The position numbers and the translations under genes are program-made. Under the pieces are notes generated by a model. The model did not search any database. It was not told where the DNA came from and worked only from the letters and a program-made list of their open reading frames with translations. A DNA stretch of 64,000 bases from Zoroaster sp. YZ-2022 (lineage: Eukaryota > Echinodermata > Asteroidea > Forcipulatida > Zoroasteridae), in the NCBI GenBank assembly GCA_029582265.1, contig CM055822.1, forward strand, positions 41,934,036-41,998,035, in the 5' to 3' direction. Shown piece by piece: positions 18,961 through 31,090 of this stretch (position 1 is the stretch's first letter; each line of letters opens with the position of its first letter).

Positions 18961-20450
18961 CGCTTGTTGTTGGCTTGGCCTCCTCTTGTTCTACGGGCTG
19001 TGACGTCTAAGCCTACATAAGTGAAGGGTGGGTCAACGCTTAGGCGGTCTGCAGGTAAGTCAGCTATAATCTGCTCTTGCTGCTTGCCTCGCAGTCTACG
19101 ACAGGTTACACAGTGGTAGATCATACTGCTGATAACTCGCTTGCCACCAAGGACCCAGAAACCAGCTGCTCTTACAGCGCCTTCAGTGAAGTGTCTGCCC
19201 TGATGGCGTACTTCTTCGTGGAAGTGTCTGATGAGAAGCGTGGTGACGTGGCATTTCCCAGGGATTATTATTGGGTGTGCCTCATCAGTAGAGAGTTTGG
19301 CTTTCTCCAGCCGACCTCCAACCCTGAGAAGACCGTCTTTGCCGAGAAAGGGGCGAAACGTGTTGAGTGGGCTAGACTTGGGAACGGGCTGACCATTTTC
19401 AAGGGATCTGATCTCATCAGCATAGGCCTCCATCTGAACAAAACGGAGAATTGCTGCCTTGGCTTGATTCAGTTGGTCTGGCTTCAGGTGCTCCTTACAC
19501 AGGTGCAATCCACGACATGGGCTGCCATCATCTACCTGAGAAAAGGAGTGAGCAATGTGGGAGAGTCTCGAAGTGGCATTCTGAAGAGACCTCAAAGTAG
19601 AGAAACGTTTGAAGCGCCCACTACCAAGACCCGCATAAGACACAACCGTGGCACATCTAGTCGCTTGGGGTCTCACTTCCGCGTCACTGTCAGGATCAAT
19701 CAAGTTGTAGGTCTCCTCACATAGGTGACTGTGTCTGGAATCACAGAGGAATGTAGGTCCACCGAGCCAGGATGAAGAAGATAGCTGAGCCGCCGGAAGC
19801 GCCCTGGTAGCATGGTCAGCAGGATTAAGATCTGTTCGGACATAGTTCCACTGGCTCGCTTCAGTGGAGCGTTTGATGCGTTGCACACGGTTATGGATGT
19901 ATACATAGAATCGTCTGGATTCGTTGTAGATATAGCCAAGCACAACTTTGCTATCAGTGAAGAACTTGACTGCATCCAAATGCACATCTAGTTCGTCTTG
20001 GATTACTTCTGCGATTTCTACAGCCATGACAGCTGCCCCAAGTTCCAGACGAGGGATCGTGGGCTCAGGCTTTGGAGCGAGCTTTGCCTTGCCGCAGATG
20101 AATCCTACTTTGCAATGTCCCTCAGCATCTGTGACTCTAAGGTAAGAGACAACACCAATTGCTTTGGTTGACGCATCACAGAAGACGTATAACTCTCGCT
20201 TCTGTGCTTGAGAGAGTGGGATGGTAGTGTACATCCTCGGGATCTTCAGCTCCTGGAGATCTTGGAGGGAGTCCTTCCATCTGACCCATTCCTCATACTT
20301 CTCTTTGGGAAGAGGTGTGTCCCAGTCACAGGAATCACGGTTGAGTTCTCTGAGGATGGAGCGACCTTGGATGCTTACTGGTGCAGCAAATCCTAGCGGG
20401 TCAAATAGGCTGTTGGAATTTCGTCTCGATTGTTCGGGATAGAATCGCAC
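18915..20450 (-). pseudogene. BEL RNase H and integrase N-terminal region
   Basis: The frame opens at the deletion scar with SLFDPLGFAAPVSIQGR, which in BEL elements lies just after the RT thumb. RNase H follows (ELYVFCDASTKAIGVVSYLR, then RLELGAAVMAVEIAEVI, VKFFTDSKVVLGYI and VRTDLNPADHATR). A linker leads to the integrase HHCC zinc finger (HFHEEVRHQGRHFTE to HCVTCRRLRG) and the first catalytic aspartate (TYVGLDV). The frame is lost at about 18960. No YVDD-type RT core is found anywhere in the element, although everything on both sides of it is easily recognised. Confidence 0.88.
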
Positions 20451-22285
20451 TCGATGAGTCGTGGCAACGGCAGATGGACTTCTTCATCTGCTGATTGTAT
20501 TATGAAGCCGCTGGCTCTTCTTCCTTGAGCGCATGTTGTGCCAGAACATGTGCGGAGTACGTAAGGGGAGGTGTCTCCATGGATGTTGAACATGTCGAAG
20601 AAGGTGGACCTGGCAAGTGAGTGGTTGCTTTGGTCGGCTAACATCGCATACACCTTCATAATCTTTTCAGGTTGCCTTTGTGGATACACGCTGACAAGAC
20701 ATATCTTGGAGCATGATTTTCCTAGCAGACCATCTCCACAAACCTCCGTGCAACTTGTGGTAGCTAAAGGAGGCTCTGTACCAGCTTGCTCCCCGCCATG
20801 GTTCTCCACAGGTGAAGGATTGTTTTTTGTCCAAGGTGGTGGGCCATTATGGAGGGCAGACACATGACGATCACTGTCACACTCAGTGCAGCGGATGCGA
20901 ACGTTGTAATCTTTAGCCATGTGGGTAGTAGAAGCACAGCACCTGTAGCATATGGCGTGCTCTTTCAGAAAGGCCTTCCTCTCATCCAGTGGCTTTCCTC
21001 TGAACCCTCGACACCTTTTCAGGGAGTGTGGTTTCTTGTGGATGGGGCATTGCTTATCTGGGTCCAGCTGTTTATTTGAGTCAGACGAAGAAGCTGTGGG
21101 TTTCTCCACCTCGGTCTTATGGACACAGATTGACGGCTTGAACTGGTTTGGTGAGGGCTTCTGGCGTGCAGAGGTCATCATACTGGACGCTTGGAACGCG
21201 AAGCTTGGATCAGTCCTCATGTCAGCCTGTGAGTACACAAAGTCAACGAAGAACGTAAAGGGGGAGGGGACACTATGTACCTTCTTGTACATCGAGCCCC
21301 GAGTCAACCACTTATCCTGTAGATAGTGAGGGAGCTTTTCCACAATTGGGTTTGTCCCTCTGGCAGTGTCCAAGAAGCCCTGGTAGGTTGCCTTCGAGCT
21401 TTGCTGCAGGAATCTGCTAGCTCCTGCAGTTTTGATAATCCTTTTGAAAGGCCATCCAATGGGGTGACTCTCCACCAAGCCACCTGGTAAGTAGGTCTAG
21501 CTCCTCGGTTTAAGGTTCAATCCTTGCATAACGTTGTGGAAACCGACCTTCCATGACAGATAGTTCTCTGGCCGGTTATCGAAAACACTGAGTCCAGCTG
21601 TGAGAAGGTCTCGACGAGCGAGGTGGGCTGTGAGGTCAGAGATATCCGAATGGCTGGGTGAAAATCGGTTCGACCTGCCGTTGTCTTCATATCGACGGTC
21701 AGCCACACTAGTACAGTGCGAGGTGTGTGATAAAGGGGTAGGAACGGCACCTTGAGGGGGCAGAGCATAGCAGTCAGGAGAATTTTGGGGAGGTCGAGGA
21801 GGTAAGAGGATTTGAGCCTCAACAGCAGCGTTTTGAGGATGCGAGTGTTCGTTAGGGTCATCTTTGGAGTCATCCTGTGCAGGCTGATTGACGGGGTGAT
21901 CTTGGTGATGATCAAAATGTGCCTTAACATACTCTTCTGTGCGTTGTACAGGTTCAGCTGACAGCACAATGCTTGCTCTGTCCTTAGTTGCTTCAGTATC
22001 TGCGGCTGCCTCCAGTGCCTTGGCAGCAGCTAATGCAGACTCAGCTTCACCCTCTGCCTGCATGGCGGTCAGCATAGCGTCAAGCCGTGCGCGTTCCACC
22101 TTCATCTCGATCTGACGCCTGGTGTAGTCAGCTCTCGTGCGTGCGGCCTCTGCTTTAGCACGTGCCTCTGCTGCAGCCAAGCTGACGTTGGACCTGATTG
22201 AGCATCGTGAAGATGAGGATGAGGGTCCACACTCTGAACGCATCTCCCAGTTTTGTGAAACACCAGATATCGGGGGAGACGACAT
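20393..22285 (-). pseudogene. BEL gag and aspartic protease region
   Basis: Gag starts at 22285 with MSSPPISGVSQNWEMRSECG, then a long Ala/Arg/Glu-rich helix (AAAEARAKAEAARTRADYTR), likely a coiled coil, and FDNRPENYLSWKVGFHNVM. A stop/frameshift at 21497-21478 separates this from the second half: Gag C-terminus, zinc knuckle region (CPIHKKPHSLKRCRG to CYRCCASTTHMAKD to RCTECDSDRH) and a protease with ADQSNHSLARSTFFDMF, where DQSN takes the place of the usual D-S/T-G, as in many BEL elements. The frame ends at 20393 right after IECDSIPNNRDEIP, where RT should begin. Confidence 0.85.
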
Positions 22286-22361
22286 TTTTGTTGTGCAGTG
22301 TTGCAGTGTGATACCAGTTGAAGAAGATGCTCTTGGGTGTGGTGCACGATCTTTTCACTCT

Positions 22362-23036
22362 TCTGGCCTCACTATGTGTTAGTATAAACTAGTGTACACA
22401 GCTATGCAGAGGTTAAACACTTATCCAAAAGTATGCAGACAGAATTTGACTTGAGCCGTTTTAATGGAAGCAGTGTGAAACTGTAAACAAACAATACAGA
22501 ACACATTTTGAGTTATAGGAAATAAACCACTACACTGAATAGCAATAACATGCAAGAAGCCTTAGGACTAAGACAAGTCTATCCTAACTTATAGGTGGGC
22601 ACAGAAAATGGCCCTACACAGGGACAAATGAACAAGAATTCTCTACAATCACATGCACGGAACTAGATAAAATTGGGAAGCAATATCCAGAAAAGGCAGT
22701 AACAATAAAGACATGAACTTGGTAAATTATCCCTAAGAAACTATGCATTGATGTGCCCAATAACCCAGTCATAATACTGAACGTTTATACAATGCAGGCA
22801 TGTATTATACAAGTACGTGTACATGTGGCCATACGACATGACAAACACTAATTTTAGCAATAAACTAGCCTTATAAAAATAGTAAATGAGCTAGCAAAAC
22901 TATACATTATAACATGCAGTATAAAGAACTTACAGATCGTGCTTGTCAAGGGCATGAATCAAGGATTATAAGATGCAACTGCACAACTTAAGCAAGGTTG
23001 TTCTGGAGGGCGCTAAACAGTCTCGGGAGCGGAACA
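22362..23036 (-). repeat. BEL 5' LTR (675 bp)
   Basis: Same sequence as the other LTR apart from a few substitutions and the 54-bp length difference. It is followed in element orientation by GTGAAAAGATCG. I could not assign a primer-binding site. Confidence 0.87.
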
Positions 23037-23087
23037 TGTCTCCATGAGTACCTTTCCTGCATGTACAATAGGGACTCGACACACAAG

Positions 23088-25689
<2,602 letters not shown>

Positions 25690-26824
25690 GGGGTACATTT
25701 TGGAGGTTGATCTTGAATATCCTAAAGAATTACACACGATTCTCACAACGCATTTTCACTGCGCCAGAGAAATTGGAGGTTCCAAAGCGTTGGATGTCTA
25801 ATTACCAGCTCGAGCTAGTGCAAGACAGGCACACACCAAAAGTAAACAAACTAACCCCCAATTTATGCAACAAAATAAAATATGTCGTTCATTATCGCAA
25901 TCTACAACTATATTTATCTTTGGGTATGAAATTAAAGAAAATTCATCGCGTTTTAAAATTTGATCAGTCACCATGGATGAGATCCTATATCAATTTAAAT
26001 ATGAGTCTTAGAAGCGCTGCCAAGTCAGATTTTGAGCAAGACTTGTACAAGCTCATGAACAATTGAGTCTTTGGAAAAACGATGGAAATTTTAAGAAATC
26101 GTGTCAACGTGAATTTAGTGAGATGTAAAAAAGAAAAAATCGTATCCGTAAATTAATTACTGAAGCCAAATTTTGCCGAGGTCAAGATTTTCGATTGCGA
26201 TTTAGCGGCTTATTCATATGCACAAAACAAAACTCAGACTTCAACCGTCCAGTATACGTCGGAATGTGCATACTGGATTTATCTAAACATTTAATGTACG
26301 ATTTTTATTACAATCGTTTAAAAAGTACAAAGACATGTGCAATCTACTTTACACGGATACGGATAGCTTATTGCTCGATATTCAGACGAAAGATGTTTTT
26401 TAAAGACATGTCACTGAGACAAACATCTGTACGACTTTAGTAATTATTCTAAAGATCATTTTCTATTCAGACACAAACAAGAAAGTTATTGGAAAATTTA
26501 AAGATGAAGCTTCTGGAATTCCAATCTTGAATTTGTAGGCCTTTCAGACCAAAAAAATGTATTCGATACTTTTATCGAATGGAGAAGAAATAAGAAAAGC
26601 CAAGTGCGTTAAAAAACAAGTTTTGAATTCTAAAATTAAACACGACCATTTCAAACAAGTTTTATCTCGAAATAATACGCTCTACCACTCTATGAATTTT
26701 ATTAGAAATGAAAATCATCGATTATACACAATACGCGTTAATAAAATATCCTTATCACCGCTGGATACAAAGCGGTATATACTCATCAAGTGGAATTCAT
26801 ACTTTATCTTACGGTCATTATAAA
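25690..26824 (+). pseudogene. PolB C-terminal half, copy 2
   Basis: It starts at GYILEVDLEYPKELH, equivalent to about 2030 in copy 1, so motif A is missing. Motif B is recognisable ([14 protein letters not shown]) but followed at once by a stop at about 26064. Motif C remains as YTDTDSLLLDIQ near 26345-26385 in a different frame. The C-terminal part has MNFIRNENHRLYTIRVNKIS. Several frameshifts and stops are present. Clearly a dead fragment. Confidence 0.85.
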
Positions 26825-27039
26825 TTACAAAAGCATAAAACAGCCTCGATCTGAAATAATTTATACTCGTGTGTCACTGAAAACATTCACTACTTTATAC
26901 TCACCTATCTCGGTTAAGGTTTCTTGCTTGAGATACATGTATAATAAGGCTGATTGTGATAAATGTAAAAAAATACATATAGCGCATGGCGCCCACAAAT
27001 AGAGTATAGCGCCCACAAATCACGTGATATATGAATCAT
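26825..27039. other. Spacer between PolB and the repeat block in copy 2
   Basis: No gene seen. AGCGCCCACAAAT-type sequence occurs twice (about 26984-27020). In copy 1 the PolB and integrase stops touch, so this sequence and the following repeat block are additions. Confidence 0.5.
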
Positions 27040-27712
27040 ACGCCTAACAAAAGGCGTGTTGTTAAATTAAACGGGTCAGCGAATAAATGCAACGCGTTAT
27101 TCTCATTGCCTTTATTCGCGGTCATATCAGAATAAAGTCTAGTTCGCGTGTTGTTAAATTAAACGGGTCAGCGAACTAGACTTTAAGAAAGAGTAATTGC
27201 GGTGACACCTTGTGAAATGCTCAATTGAGTAGTAATTAGTTCTGAAAAGAACTGGAGGTACTAATTACTACTCAATTGAGCATTTCACATGGTGTCACCG
27301 CAATTATTCTTACTTATCCTCACCATGCAAAGCTACAAGTTCGAACTAGACTTTATTCGCGGTCATATCAGAATAAAGTCTAGTTAGCGTGTGTGAAATT
27401 AAACCAGTCAGCGAAAGGACAACGCAGTGTCCCGGTTGTCAAGACAGCCTTGGCGAATAAAGGCAACGTGTTATTCTCGTTGCTAAGCGCGGCCATATCA
27501 GAATAAAGTCTAGTTCGCGTGTTGTGAAATTGAACGAGCCATTGGAATTAAGTAGTTTAAGCTCGCGTGTTGTGAAATTATGAACTAGTCGGATAACAGA
27601 GACACCGAGGTGTCCTCGTTCCTAAGGCTGTGGAGACACCGCGGTATCCTGGTTGCTAACCGCGGCCATATCAGAATAAAGTCTAGTTTAGCTCGCGCGA
27701 GCTAATTTTTTA
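27040..27712. repeat. Composite repeat block with 46-bp stem-loop
   Basis: Four copies of CATATCAGAATAAAGTCTAG (near 27124, 27366, 27487 and 27668), several followed by TTCGCGTGTTGT and AAATTAAACGGGTCAGCGAA-like sequence. In the centre, 27195-27240 and 27260-27305 are reverse complements over 46 bp with one mismatch and a 19-nt loop. GAACTAGACTTTA also appears as its reverse complement, giving an overall palindromic layout. It resembles a non-autonomous foldback insertion between PolB and integrase. Confidence 0.75.
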
Positions 27713-27785
27713 TTTTTATTTATTTATTTATTTTTATTATTATTTTTTTTTAATTATTTTTTATTTATTTAACAAAAAAAAAATC
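27713..27785. repeat. AT-rich low-complexity tract
   Basis: TTTATTTATTTTTATTATTA-type sequence following the repeat block. Confidence 0.8.
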
Positions 27786-27824
27786 GTTACAATGTTATTT
27801 TGAAATTAATCATTTTTTATGAGG

Positions 27825-28645
27825 TAATTCGGTACTGTTTGGCACTATTTGTAATTCTTCTCTTACAAAACTACGAGTGGGACCAGATTCTAAATAAACA
27901 ATATGGGTTGATTTTTTGCTACTGTATAATTTTTAATGGCGTATGTTTTAATGGACCATATGGGATCTGTCGTGCGTCTCCGAGTATCTCCGAGCGCGTT
28001 TCTGGCATTTTTTCCCCCATTTTTAATGGCTGGAGAGGCTGGCTTTTATTATTAGAGCTTTTATTACTTCCGGTAGCCTATTTACCCATTCTCTAGATCT
28101 TGCATTATTTACCATTTCTTGCGCGTAATGATGAGAAAACAATCTCTCGGCTAAAGTTCTGTTTAATCGTTCCACGATGCCCTGCGCTGTATGATTTCCG
28201 ACCTCGCCTCTTCCTGGATCGACTTTGAGAATTTTTTGCCAAGTCAGCGGACTCCTTTTGTAATTTTTTTCAAACGCGTTACCGACTTGCGCGGCAGTCT
28301 TGTCGACCAACGGTTCGGCCTCCTTGTACCTACTCGCTTCGTCGGAGATTGTTAATGCGTACTTGTAAACTTTTTTACCGATTGTATCATGAGGAAGAAA
28401 CAACAAATCAGCCTGGTGGACCTCGTTTGGTTTTTCTTGGAGAGCGTTTGCGCTGGTCGGCCTGGGATGTATTTAGGGTATGGGAGATAAATCTGCCATA
28501 ACGCTTGCTTTTTCAAGCACTGTCGAGTTGTACTTTCAGAAATTTTAGTTATTTTAGCTAATTTCTCAATCGCTCCAAGACCCTTCCAATATCCTTTCGG
28601 GCTGTAATAAGCGTTTTCGAGTTTTAATCTTGTACGCTTATCCAT
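27825..28645 (-). pseudogene. Polinton-type integrase, copy 2, broken and internally deleted
   Basis: The N-terminal ORF (28645-28352) starts MDKRTRLKLENAYYSPKGYW and contains a helix-turn-helix-like part (EKLAKITKISESTTRQCLKK) and LWQIYLPYPKY. A frameshift at about 28430 leads to the catalytic part (28406-28023), with the first aspartate in YALTISDEASRYKEAE and the second in KVDPGRGE. Between the second aspartate and the glutamate in GIVERLNRTLAERLF only 15 residues remain, against 34 in copy 1, so about 19 codons are deleted in frame. The C-terminal part survives only as fragments (about 27960-27825). It could not be active. Confidence 0.83.
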
Positions 28646-28663
28646 TTATTATTTATATTTTTT

Positions 28664-28908
28664 TTAAGTGGGAGAATTTATAATATTTTTAGGTAAAATT
28701 CCTTGTTGAACCAACCACGTTTGTGTCATTAGCGCCTACCCGTCCGTCGCAGTGAGTTTTAGACTGTCGCTTAAATCCAGTTTCCCAAATCGGCTGGTTT
28801 TATTTTAAACACTTTTCTAGCGGCCATGCTATAAATGACGGTTATAATTCCTACAACTCCTCCGTGATAGGCTGTATTGACGATGCTGTTTGTATCTATC
28901 GTAGACAT
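28664..28908 (-). pseudogene. Small membrane protein, copy 2 (nearly intact N-terminus)
   Basis: Homologue of the 4207-4462 gene. The first 53 codons are open and keep the Tyr-Gly-Gly region that is a stop in copy 1: AYHGGVVGIITVIYSMAARK, then KPADLG. A frameshift near 28780 and a stop in the second hydrophobic segment break the rest, which still ends in INSPT before TAA 28664-28666. The start codon is preceded by the conserved ATATTGTCTATAATATAAA element. It lies just upstream of the integrase, as in copy 1. Confidence 0.6.
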
Positions 28909-28932
28909 TTTATATTATAGACAATATTTTTT
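28909..28932 (-). promoter_or_regulatory. Conserved upstream element, copy 2 (first occurrence)
   Basis: ATATTGTCTATAATATAAA directly before the start codon at 28908 on the minus strand, matching 4463-4487. Confidence 0.5.
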
Positions 28933-28937
28933 TAAAT

Positions 28938-29203
28938 TTATTTTTTAAAATCCATTTCTAGGTTTTGATGATAATCGTCCTCTTTGAAAAATTTGTCGCT
29001 CAGATACCCTACAACTCCCATGCCCAAGGTGACGAATAAAACCTCATTAGATTTTGGTTTTTGATTTTCGTAAAAATCTTCGTAAGAATCTTCCGTACTA
29101 GTTTTAAACACTTTTCTAGCGACCATGCTATAAATAACGGCTATAATTCCTACAGCACGTCCGTGATCGGCTGCACGATGCTGCATGTATCTAACGCAGA
29201 CAT
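28938..29203 (-). pseudogene. Chimeric small membrane ORF
   Basis: The 5' part (29203-29095) is a duplicate of the neighbouring small membrane gene, including its promoter-like leader and VIYSMVARKVFKTS. The 3' part (about 29070-28938) instead matches the C-terminus of the coiled-coil membrane protein at 31091: here NEVLFVTLGMGVVGYLSDKF, there KEVLFIILGMGVVGYVSYKL. The current frame starts at 29186 because a frameshift separates it from the ancestral ATG at 29203. The fusion puts an N-terminal membrane segment of one family in front of the C-terminal anchor of another. The 82-residue ORF is otherwise open. Confidence 0.65.
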
Positions 29204-29226
29204 TTTATATTATAGACAATATCTTT
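29204..29226 (-). promoter_or_regulatory. Conserved upstream element, copy 2 (second occurrence)
   Basis: ATATTGTCTATAATATAAA again, directly before the ancestral start codon at 29203 of the chimeric ORF. Confidence 0.5.
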
Positions 29227-29286
29227 TATAAAACAGCCAAACATGTTAATTCTAAAAACGAATACATATTTTGAAGAAAATATAAT

Positions 29287-29502
29287 TTAATATTTAAAAA
29301 TTATCATTTCTTTTGGCTTTATTTTAATTTTTTCTCCGTTTGGTAAAGTTCGAACTATTGAAATTTGATGATTTTTCGTTTGCACGTCTTTTATGGCTTG
29401 ACTGGTCCAATCAATTTCCACTTCGTTTAAAGGATCCATAGTTAGCTGTAATGCTCTAGCAGCTACTAATTTAACGTACTCGTATTTATTTTTATAATAC
29501 AT
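29287..29502 (-). CDS. RPB6/omega-like small RNA polymerase subunit homologue, 71 aa (putative)
   Basis: Intact ORF found only in copy 2. The N-terminal part reads NKYEYVKLVAARALQLTMDP, close to the signature of RNA polymerase subunit RPB6 (K-Y-E-x-x-x-x-x-x-x-R-A-x-Q-[IL]-[ST]-M). After a short gap come TSQAIKDVQTKNHQISIVRT and LPNGEKIKIKPKE, which parallel the RPB6 pattern of an amphipathic helix (A-x-x-E-L), then I-P-x-x-I-R-R and L-P-D-G. Length and order fit the conserved C-terminal RPB6 domain without the acidic N-terminal tail. It lies between two membrane-protein genes on the same strand. If correct, it points to capture of a transcription subunit; an unrelated small helical protein is the alternative. 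Confidence 0.5.
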   Translation of the reverse strand: MYYKNKYEYVKLVAARALQLTMDPLNEVEIDWTSQAIKDVQTKNHQISIVRTLPNGEKIKIKPKEMIIFKY

Positions 29503-29546
29503 TCAGATTTAAAAAATATTTAAAACAATTGAATTTTTTTTTTTTA

Positions 29547-29860
29547 TTATTCCATTTCGAATGGATTAACTTCTTTATCAGTAGCAGTTTTTACGGGTTC
29601 TGAAACTGATAGCGAGGCAATTTCTACGGACTTTTTTTGGTTAGAGTTTAGCGCCTTGTAGATAAAATATGCAATACCTCCAACGACCGCTACTCCCAGA
29701 CCGATGTAAAGCGCGTTTACTCCGTCGCTTTCTTCTTTTACGTTCATTGCTGTAACGTTTGGCTCGACAGCGTCGGTTTTCTTTTTTAAACTTGGTTTTT
29801 TCTTTTTATTAAATTCAGCGAGTTTTTTTCCAGCCGCGACTCGACTCGTTTAATTCGCCG
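29547..29860 (-). pseudogene. RVAAGK membrane protein, copy 2, N-terminally deleted
   Basis: The N-terminal domain seen in copy 1 is absent. Sequence resumes at the basic block RVAAGKKLAEFNKKKK (about 29845-29798), continues to the open ORF 29747-29547 with a membrane segment (NALYIGLGVAVVGGIAYFIY) and ends EVNPFEME. The Pro-rich repeats of copy 1 are not present. The upstream junction at about 29850 fuses this gene to the C-terminal part of the capsid gene, the scar of the deletion that removed the ATPase. Confidence 0.65.
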
Positions 29861-31037
29861 TCAGTTTCCGACTGCTTTTCGAGCTGAATGGTAATTCCTT
29901 CGGATGCGTTTTCTGTCCGCCTGCCACTCCCGTGAACTTTGTTATCATCGTTGCTTCTCAAATCTAAAAACAAACCGTATTTATCTACTAGGTAATCTTT
30001 GAGTTTCATATCCGACAGACCTAAAGCCTTGGTTAATCACATAGCGTGTTCTTCTCTAGAATCTCCAAAATATGTCTGAAATTCTTCCCAGTGTTGATAC
30101 CCGCGCATCCCTTGCGCGTAAAGTTGATTGGGAATTCCGTCGATAGTAACTGAGATTTTATCAATCTATGGATTAAAAAATTCCAAGAAGACTTTTATCA
30201 GGCTCTTTAAATAGCATCAATATTCCTTCATGCTTTTTGCCGGAGTATTTTAGATTTATTCCATTTTTATCTTTCTTGTTTAGCGGTTTTACAGTGTCTC
30301 AAGACTCTGTCGTATAATACCACCAACCTTTGCTATATTGATTTTTAATCATTTGAGCGAGTTGTGGATAGGTGACAATCTCGTATTCTAGAGAAATTCC
30401 GCTAATCTTATATTTGCTATCGGCGTCTGAGCTTACGATAACTTCGGAATATTTGTTAAACGTGAGTTCATAAGTTAGCTGATCCGTCAGCCCGGCTTGA
30501 TAATACGGTTGATGATCGGTCAATAGTTCAAAGTCGAGTGGAATGTAAAATCTATTTTTATAAGTATCCGCGACAGCTTGCCTTTTCATGATTAGCCGTA
30601 GGATCACCGCCGCTAGCGCCTACTCTTAATTTAGTTATATTATCCGATTCGATTCCTTGATACGCTAGATTTTAGAGTTGGTGTTTCGTCAACCACGTGT
30701 CTTTGAAACAATTGTATACATCCGCATCGTTTAAAGAATACACTTCATTTCCTTCAAATTTAATGGAAATATATGTAACGATGGCTCTGCCTATATTATG
30801 TACGATGGTTCGCTCTTCATCTTCGGATTCTAGAGTAATGTTAAAAGCCAATCTAGCCGATCCTGGAACGATTACGTCGTCTTTTCCCAAGTTTGGAAAA
30901 CTAACCGTCAACATTTGATTTTCATCGATGACGCTCGGATTGTTTGTGATGACGACTTGTTGTCGTATTCCTTTTATACCTTTTGAATTTCTCAATCGCC
31001 TGTACGGATTTAGTTTGTGCCCAAATGCTTCGCTCAT
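29850..31037 (-). pseudogene. Putative major capsid protein, copy 2, broken
   Basis: Homologue of 6518-7770. It starts MSEAFGHKLNPYRRLRNSKG at 31037. The first ORF (to 30672) reads through the place where copy 1 has its frameshift, with VSFPNLGKDDVIVPGSAR and VYSLNDADVYNCFKDTW. Stop/frame changes at about 30670, 30590, 30300 and 30180 break the middle. The final part (30009-29850) keeps DYLVDKYGLFLDLRSNDDNK and VHGSGRR, then is cut by the deletion, so the last strand (the IIMDAQLNI end of copy 1) is missing. Confidence 0.65.
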
Positions 31038-31090
31038 ATCTAACATGTACTATTATTTTATTAAATTTAAACAAAAATTATAATAATAAA

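Larger units (their letters stand above)
17298..23036 (-). mobile_element. BEL/Pao LTR retrotransposon with the reverse transcriptase deleted
   Basis: Two near-identical LTRs bracket minus-strand gag-protease-RNase H-integrase sequence. TGTCT at 17293-17297 and 23037-23041 is a 5-bp target-site duplication, which also fixes the LTR ends. A polypurine tract, GGCGGGGAG on the minus strand, adjoins the 3' LTR at 18027-18035. The internal region is about 4.3 kb, shorter than intact BEL elements, because the RT part is absent at about 20420. No env is seen. The near identity of the LTRs indicates a fairly recent insertion, presumably mobilised by RT supplied in trans if the deletion preceded insertion. 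Confidence 0.9.

Noticed and set aside
19077..19724. 215-codon plus-strand ORF
   Set aside because: Antisense of BEL RNase H/integrase, which has clear motifs on the minus strand.
22102..22358. Several overlapping ORFs at the BEL gag start
   Set aside because: Alternative frames of gag and LTR-proximal sequence without motifs.
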